Shown here piece after piece: positions 57,961 through 64,000 of a DNA stretch of 64,000 nt. A program made the position numbers and the translations under genes. The notes beneath the pieces were generated by a model. The model was not told the origin of the DNA, did not search any database, and worked only from the letters and a program-made list of their open reading frames with translations. Within the stretch, counting starts at the first letter, position 1. Each line of letters begins with the position of its first letter. This DNA comes from Aquilaria yunnanensis (Eukaryota > Streptophyta > Magnoliopsida > Malvales > Thymelaeaceae), in the NCBI GenBank assembly GCA_039654915.1, contig CM077593.1, positions 56,736,501 to 56,800,500 on the forward strand, given 5' to 3'.

Positions 57961-58334
57961 ACTACTCTCCACAATTGGTATTTGAGAGGAAATATTACCA
58001 ATTTGAGATTTATTCAACCGATGAAGTGTCAACAAAATATGATGGGAATCAAGAAGGCACACTCAAGGACATCAAGGACCCTTTGAAGATCACTGGTGGA
58101 CTAATCACTATGAGAATAACAAAGGACATGGATCATGCACATCATCCCATTATGACAAGTTAGTTCTTTGAAGATGGAATTCAAACTTGTCATGGGGCTG
58201 CTAGAATGCCTCATTGAACAATATGAAGTGATGGCATAGCTTGGTGCACTATCCTTGGGTGCCAAGACACACAAGCACCGATGGAGGCCTTGCATGCATC
58301 CGAGGAGGCCTTTTGGAGCCACCATGCCATTTCT
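57961..58334 (+). pseudogene. C-terminal tail of a Ty3/gypsy polyprotein
   Basis: Open stretch ending DPLKITGGLITMRITKDM near 58080-58130, then TAG at 58161. The DPLxIxxGPITRxRxK pattern is the usual tail of one group of plant Ty3/gypsy polyproteins, here with two Arg lost. It lies just before LTR-G in the same orientation, where a pol end should be. No domain is complete, so the call rests on this short match. Confidence 0.55.
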
Positions 58335-58997
58335 TGATACGGCCCAATTTTATGTGCCTTAAAGCTTCAAGACTTGCCTGTGTACCCTAAACGTAGGCCT
58401 AAAGCTAAAAGAACAAAAAAATATTCCTGAAACCTAGGAGTCCCAAGCATGAACGCTAAGGGATAACTAAAGTGCACCCGTGTTCATAACTTGGGGTTTT
58501 CAGGTCTAGTTTGTTTCTAAGCTTTTGTTTTTCTTTTTTTTTTCTAATTTTGTTCTATTATTTGTTATATTAGTAAGGCTATAAACTCTTTCTAGCACAT
58601 GCGAATTAAGTTAACCAAATTTCCCATATGTTTGTGTTCAAACTATGTTTCAAACCCTATTTTGACTAGGATTCCTTAGTTCCATTAGGTTTTGGGTTTT
58701 ATTGCTTGTAAGGCTAAAGAACCCTAGTTTTGTATCTATAAATATACTACATTTGTCATGTAAAATGCAATTTTTAAATAATACAATACTACTTTTGAGA
58801 GAGCTTCTCTTTGGTTCTTTTTGAACTTACCTTGGTTCGTAAGAAAGCTTGGCTTTCTTTATTCCTTTTATACTTCTTGTTTCTAACCACATGTTGGTTA
58901 GGGGTGGGGTTTGAATTCTAATTTCTTGGAGTGTTGTTTGTGGAGCTAGTTAGCATCTTGGGCATGTTTCTTGGTCCTTATAGCAACAGGGTTTACA
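58335..58997 (+). repeat. LTR-G (663 bp)
   Basis: TGATACGGCCCAATT...GGTTTACA, with a TATA box (58737-58744) and, five bases after the end, a tRNA-iMet primer site. A T-run (58525-58545) lies inside. It has pol tail on the left and primer site plus gag on the right, in one orientation. Confidence 0.8.
58737..58744 (+). promoter_or_regulatory. TATA box of LTR-G
   Basis: gtatctataaatatactac in the plus strand, about 400 bp into the LTR, a good fit to the plant consensus TATAAATA. Confidence 0.65.
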
Positions 58998-59002
58998 TTA
59001 AG

Positions 59003-59015
59003 TGGTATTAGAGCC
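59003..59015 (+). promoter_or_regulatory. Primer-binding site 1, tRNA-iMet type
   Basis: TGGTATTAGAGCC, one mismatch to TGGTATCAGAGCC, 5 bases after the LTR-G end. Confidence 0.85.
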
Positions 59016-59339
59016 ACAAGTTCCAAACCAAGGATATATCTAAAGTGTTCTTATTCTTCATTGTTTTCTTTCATTATTTATAGTTACTTTCATGGAGTCA
59101 TCATCAACCCAAATTTGTGTCTCTATGTTTTAGGTCATCTTTCATTGTTTCTAGCCTTGTCTTTGTCCATACCAAAGAAAAAAAAAAGGAGTCAACTTGC
59201 AATGCTTTCCTTTACCTTGCTTCTTTCAGTTTTTCATCATCATGCTTAATTTCTATCCATTTTTGGAGTATTATTTATGGAACTAGTTAGCCTCTTGAGA
59301 ATGTTTATTGGAGCTTATACAAACAGGGTTTGCATCAAG

Positions 59340-59352
59340 TGGTATGAGAGCC
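59340..59352 (+). promoter_or_regulatory. Primer-binding site 2, tRNA-iMet type
   Basis: TGGTATGAGAGCC, one mismatch to the family site, 337 bp after site 1 and preceded by a copy of the LTR end (gggtttgcatcaag). Confidence 0.8.
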
Positions 59353-59677
59353 ACAAGTTCCAAACCTAGGACATATCTAAAGTGTTCTTACTCTTTATTG
59401 TTTTATTTCATTATTATAGTTACTTTCTTGGGGTTATCATTGGCCCTAATTTGTATCTTTGTGTTCTAGATCTTCTTTCATTATTTCCAGCTTTGTCTTC
59501 ATCTATACCAAAGAAAAACCCAAAAAGGAGTCAACTTGCAGTGTTTGCCTTACCGTTCTTTTTTTAGTTTTTCATCATTATGCTTTATTTGTATCTATTT
59601 TTGGAGTGTTATTTGTAGAACTAGTTAGAATCTTAGGCACAATTCATGGACCTTATACCAATAGGGTTTGCATCAAG

Positions 59678-59690
59678 TGGTATCAGAGCC
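59678..59690 (+). promoter_or_regulatory. Primer-binding site 3, tRNA-iMet type
   Basis: TGGTATCAGAGCC, a perfect 13-base match to the iMet complement, 338 bp after site 2. It is the only perfect one of the three. Confidence 0.85.
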
Positions 59691-59940
59691 ACAAGTTCTA
59701 AACCAAGGACATATCTAAAGTGTTCTTATTCTTTATTGTTTTCTTTCATTATTTATAGTTTCTTTCTTGGAGTCATCATTGACCCTAATTTGTGTCTTTG
59801 TGTTTTAGGTCTTCCTTCATTTTGTCTAGCCTTGTCATCATCCATACTAAAGAAAAAACCAAAAAAGAAGTCAACTAGCAATGTTTGCCTTTACCTTGTT
59901 TTTTTAGTTTTTCATCATCATGTTTTATTTTTATCCATTT

Positions 59941-60516
59941 TTTGCCCAAGTCCCATGAACTTTCCTTTTTTTTTTTATTCCCTAGAGTCCAAAAATTAAG
60001 AAAAGTAAAAAAGAAAGTTCCAAAAATTAGGTTGTTTTGGCCCACAAATGTTGTTTCTATTGTGCAAGAAAAATTAAGGTTTGTTGAATCTTTGCCTATA
60101 AGTAATTACGTCATTGTTTCTTAAGCAGCAAGAACTCAATGTGGAAAGTGTTTCAAATAAAAAAAACAATAAACAAAAGTGTTTCAAGAAAATATTTCAA
60201 CAAGAATCTTGCATAATTGGTTTTCAATTTTTTCCCAAAAATGCAACCATTCAGCTTTGAGGCTTGAGGCTTTTCTTGTTGTTCTTATAATCATTTATTG
60301 CAAGGGTTTCTAGGCACTTTTAAATTTTTTAGCCCATCTCTATTTTTTATGTCAAAATCTTATTTTCAAGGAAATTACAGGTTTCTTGTGTGCTTTAAGG
60401 ATAGTTTCCTTAGAACTTTTGAGGAATCTTTTGAAAGCAATATTGTCACTAGCAAAATCAGTGTTTTGGTGTTCATATTTTAAGTGAAATACATGAGTGA
60501 GTGTTATAAGGTTCAT
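59941..60516. other. Leader of LTR-G element
   Basis: AT-rich and non-coding, with several T and A runs, between the third repeat unit and gag. I see nothing else in it. Confidence 0.6.
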
Positions 60517-61600
60517 TGATTCATAAGAAATCAAGGATGAAAGTGAAGATAGAAGGCTTGAAAGTAGGGTGGACATCAAGTTATTGTTGGAGGCCATCCA
60601 ATCTACCATGCACAGGTTGGTAAATTGGCTAGTGGACATGGAGTTGAAGTTTAGAGAGTTGAGCACCATGACAACCTGAGAGGAGCCTGCCACTTATAGA
60701 ATTTGAGAAAGGGCCAATCCTTTGTTCCAAGCAGGAAAGGGAGTGAAGGTAGAGGAGTTTGAGGTAGAAGAAGAAGTTTGGAGTGCCCGAAGAGCTAAAA
60801 GGATGAGGGAGCCCAAAGAAGATTCCAATTTGAATTCCATCAAGCTTACCATCCCATCCTTCCAAGGGATGAATGACCTGGATGCCTATTAGGAATAGGA
60901 GCAACGGATTAAGATAATGTTTGATTACCATCAGTATTCGGATGAGAAGAAGGTAAAGTTGGCCACTATTGAGTTTACTAACTATGGTTTTGTATGGAGG
61001 AATCAAGTTGTAATATCTAGAAGAATGAATGAAAAAGAGCCTATAAGGACTTGGAGAGAGCTCAAATCATTAATGGGGAGGCAATTTCTTCCAAGTCATT
61101 ATTGTAGAAATCAACATCTAAAACTTCAAAGACTAGTGCATGGCAATAACAGTGTGGAATACTACCATAAGGAGTTGGAGATGTCTTTGACCTGAGCCAA
61201 TATTGTGGATGTTAAGGACATACTATTGCAAGGTTCCTTACTAGTCTAAACTTGGAGATTGTCAACAAAATGAAATTAGTGCCTTAAGTCAACTTAGAAG
61301 ATTTGGTGCACCACGCCACCAAGGCTGAGGGACTCCTTCAATGATCCAAAGCAACAAAGATGGCTCAAGGACTGAGTTCTACTTGGAAGGATGTTGGAGG
61401 AGTGATATGATGAAGGAAGTTCCAAAACCTATAGTGGAGGTAACATCTATCACCAAGGGAGCCTTTTCTTATCCTCAAGACAAGTCCATATGCGAAGGTG
61501 TTTTTAAGGTAAGGAAGATGTAGTGCTTCAATTGTAGGGGCAAGGGACACTACATGAGTGATCATATTTGAGGATGAAGATGCCTTACAAGACAACGTGG
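60517..61600 (+). pseudogene. gag: Gag of LTR-G Ty3/gypsy element
   Basis: Core reads IKLTIPSFQGMNDLDAY (60840), FDYHQYSDEKKVKLATIEFT, RTWRELKSLMGRQFLPSHY and LQRLVHGNNSVEYYHKELE (to about 61190), a clear retrotransposon gag. Two TAG codons after DAY replace the family's Leu and Trp (AYLEWEQ). After further stops comes a zinc knuckle CFNCRGKGHYMSDH (61531-61572) whose last Cys is His. The chain is cut near 61600 by LTR-D sequence, so protease and pol are missing. Lineage is not assigned. Confidence 0.82.
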
Positions 61601-63424
61601 AAGACATACCCCCTATGTTTACAACCGAGACCATCACTCTCCAAACAATACATAGACAAGTCCTATGGCCATATTCATGGTCATAAAGGTGAAAACTATT
61701 ATTAGAGCAATTGTCCACATATCCATTGCAGCCCACCTAGACAAGTCCCACACTACAAGCCTGCATAACTTAAGTCATAAGTCTCGGCCAACTTAAAAAA
61801 AAAAAATAAGACTTGTAATGTATTGAGTTAACAAAGCCAAGCACACATTGGCACATACCTTAGTACACAAGCAAAGCTAGCACAACACACTAGCAACTCA
61901 AGCTACACTAACTCAGGCTAAATATCCTTTCCTAAAAAACAAGATTATGGGCAATGAGTACAATACTCAGTAGAGTTCACTACTATTACCAACTCATAAA
62001 GAGTTTATTTAGTTAAGCCGAGTATACAACTCAAGACTTAACCTCCATTTGCTCATAATGTCCTGCAAAAAATAAGACACAAAGACAAGAAAACCACAAC
62101 ATATATATATACATACTAGCATGTCTGTGACATATAAACCATAATAGCAAGTAAGTGGTTAGCAAGCACAAAGCAACACTCAAGCACACAATAAACACAC
62201 TCACACACCACAATGACCATCCGGCCAAATACCATAGCATGTGTCATTGTGCACCTTTGCACATCAAACTTCAACATAAAGTCCACATCCACTAGAGCTC
62301 CGAAATGCCTAGCAAATTAGCCTCATTTACTAGGATTTCTAACACATGCCCATAGTTAATTAGCTAAACAACAATCACAACTGAATCTTCACAATAGCCC
62401 ATCAAGTAACTATGGTCATTTAGCATATTTAACCATCACTTAGCTACCTTAACACTTGAATCATGGTATATTACCAAGCAATCAAGTAGTTTAGTGAACC
62501 CTACCTCAATTCCAAGCTTGAGTTCCCCTCGGTTTATGCTCAACATCCAAACCAAAATACTCCTCAACAAAATGGCCTCAATCTCAAGCTTGAAATGTCT
62601 CGGCCTCCATTGTTTCTTCAAATTAAAGCTCAATCTTGAGTTGCCTAGTGCCAAAAACAAAGACTCCAAGCTTGAATCCTTCACTCAAGCTCCAATTTGC
62701 CTCCTTTGTGCTCTAATCCGAAACCCTTTTTGGTGGAAGCTGAAGAACACAACAAATGCTAGCTTTCGGTCTTAGAGAAGTAAGCCCGAAATGAAGGCAA
62801 ATGGTTTAAGTGGAACCATGCATTTTCAGTAATAGGACACATGTAACAAAAGTGGTATAAAGCTAGCTTTCAGCCTCACCAATCTTGCATGGCTCATTTA
62901 ACCCTCCATGGCTTCATTACTTCATTTTAGTCCTTAAAACATAAGTACATTTCGGCACTAACATCACTTCATGGCTCACATTGCCAAGCATAAATCAAAA
63001 GAATCCAAAATGACCATTAATCCCATGTATATTCTGGCCAAGTACTTGCACAAGTACTAATTAGGCAAATCAAGGCAATGATGCCTTATTTCCTTAGTGG
63101 GGAACATGATTTGACCAGTCATCATTGAAATTTACCAAAATTGGCCTAGTATTCCACTAGTCCCCTTATAACTTTGCATGGCCGAAAGTTCCCAGGCATA
63201 GTTTGTAGTTTCACTAGCACCACTAGTTCAAATGTGCATTTTAGTCCTCCCACTTTATTTGCTTGCAATCTTCCCATGGCCATTTTCTTGTGCATTTAGG
63301 ACCCGAAAGTCGTCAACTTAGCACATATACCACTGTACTTTGCTTTCACAGTTCTTCCATGTTTTCATGGTGTTTCTCCTTATTTCCTTGGCCTGAGCCA
63401 AGTACTTAGGAAATGAACCTAACA
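61601..63424 (-). repeat. LTR-D fragment lacking the tandem array
   Basis: Aligned in the same orientation as 6880-10195, from about 7600 (catggtcataaaggtgaaaac near 61675) to the end CCTAACA at 63424. The U5 side (plus-strand left, about 720 bp) is missing, and the region of 8520-9370 is absent. It is more diverged than the pair around the LTR-D element. Non-coding. The left boundary is uncertain by about 40 bp. Confidence 0.8.
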
Positions 63425-63570
63425 TAAACACATGCATGATCACATAGTATGATTAAATAACTAGAAGCATGAAGGTTTTAACTAGTGCATGCGTAATCGA
63501 TTAGCCAATTGTGACTAGTGTGGGACAAGTTCCCATAGGCTTCCTGGCAGGCCCACGAGGGGTCGTGTCA
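63425..63570 (+). repeat. Tail of an LTR-A/E-like LTR
   Basis: Ends gcttcctggcaggcccacgag...gtgtca, in the same pattern as the LTR-A ends at 41310, 52145 and 52881 (cttcctggg...cgtgtca), preceded by gattagccaattgtgac. Only the last ~145 bp are present. Confidence 0.55.
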
Positions 63571-64000
63571 CTTAGGGCAGTGGACCGTTAATGGTCAAGT
63601 AAAAGTTGTTAGACAAGTCAAAATCCCTAGTGTAATGCCTCAATTATCTCAAACAAGCATTTCAAGCAAGTGTTTAAAAAGGTTGTTGGCTCCTACTTCA
63701 ATTTGGCACCTATGTGTCACTAGGCGCAAAATTGTCATTTTGCACGCTGAGGTGATAGGTCTGGTTTTCCAAGGCTAAATTGCCAAGTCTTATAGCACTA
63801 TTTGAGCATGGGGTCTTTTTGGAAAAATTAAAGAAGTTGAAGGACTAAAGTGTGAAGATGAGCTTTTAAGCCATTTTGGAACCAGTTGGCGGCCACTATT
63901 CATCTTATTCCTCTTCATGAACCAATAGCTCTCCTCCTCTTCTCAAATTCCATAGCCAAATCTCACCCAAAACATCAATTCTTTGTGGAAATCGAAGTTT
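63571..64000 (+). repeat. LTR-E-like fragment running off the window
   Basis: Shares with LTR-E (18979-19424, reverse) the features gcgcaaaattgtcattttgc (63723) and ggcggccactattcatc (63889), with the same order and spacing. The LTR start cannot be placed; the rest lies outside. Confidence 0.55.

Larger units (their letters stand above)
58926..59940 (+). repeat. Tandem triplication of LTR end + primer-binding site + leader
   Basis: Three units of 337-338 bp starting at 58926, 59263 and 59601 with ttggagtgtt-like starts. Each holds the last ~70 bp of LTR-G, a primer site, and ~250 bp of leader that includes accaaagaaaaa and a tttttcatcatcatgctt segment. The units are similar but not identical, so the duplications are not fresh. 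Confidence 0.9.

Noticed and set aside
59003..59690. Possible tRNA genes at the TGGTATCAGAGCC sites
   Set aside because: Only 13 bases match the tRNA-iMet 3' end complement, right after an LTR end; no cloverleaf or Pol III boxes. They are primer-binding sites.
58926..59940. CRISPR-like or satellite array
   Set aside because: Three long units that include a retroelement LTR end and primer site; no short repeats with unique spacers.
60629..61006. 125-codon minus-strand ORF over the LTR-G gag
   Set aside because: Antisense of the gag core; no independent support.

Overview
This window is a block of plant intergenic DNA built almost wholly from nested, decayed retrotransposons; I see no host protein gene and no tRNA, rRNA or CRISPR locus. 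It looks like an angiosperm with a large repeat-rich genome: Ty3/gypsy chromoviruses with a chromodomain, Tat-lineage elements with a second (archaeal-type) RNase H and an antisense extra ORF, an L1-type LINE, and tRNA-iMet primer sites. Species cannot be told from this.

Labels used here (mine, not database names). LTR-T: Tat-lineage LTR, about 1.4 kb. LTR-D: 3.3 kb LTR of a chromovirus whose reading frame is almost intact. LTR-B: about 2.45 kb, chromovirus. LTR-A: about 2.4 kb, chromovirus (LTR-E is a relative). LTR-S: 1.41 kb, known here only as solo LTRs. LTR-G: 0.66 kb, Ty3/gypsy.

Layout. 1-6879: plus-strand Tat element (gag, protease, RT, RNase H, second RNase H, integrase) followed by an antisense ORF (aORF) with two GT-AG introns. 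6880-17271: minus-strand chromovirus with LTR-D, inserted in that aORF; its 5' LTR is cut short and carries a solo LTR-S (15526-16938). 17272-19981: a minus-strand Tat gag plus LTR, an LTR-E piece and another aORF piece. 19982-26765: minus-strand chromovirus pol with its LTR-B, itself split by a second, solo LTR-B. 26766-31040: LTR-T followed by a plus-strand aORF, i.e. the 3' half of a minus-strand Tat element. 31041-33945: broken LTR-B and LTR-A. 33946-37148: unassigned DNA with a solo LTR-B. 37149-52881: a solo LTR-A split by a complete LTR-A element (38894-52145, target duplication AGATT), which itself contains a solo LTR-S and a solo LTR-B. 52882-53577: unassigned. 53578-57960: L1 LINE remnant split by a solo LTR-B. 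57961-61600: pol tail, LTR-G and gag of a Ty3/gypsy element, with the LTR end plus primer-binding site triplicated in tandem. 61601-63424: LTR-D piece. 63425-64000: LTR-A/E-like pieces.

How the parts work. Where complete, each element codes for capsid (gag), protease, RT/RNase H and integrase for copy-and-paste movement; every copy here is disabled. The youngest is the LTR-D element: one frame of 5.1 kb with only six stop codons, and about 7 differences in about 420 aligned LTR bases. The most unusual parts are the Tat antisense ORF, which keeps the same intron positions in separate copies and in one copy sits 200 bp downstream of a TATA box in the LTR edge; the tandem triplication of a primer-binding site; and a 144-bp array inside LTR-D that another LTR-D copy lacks.
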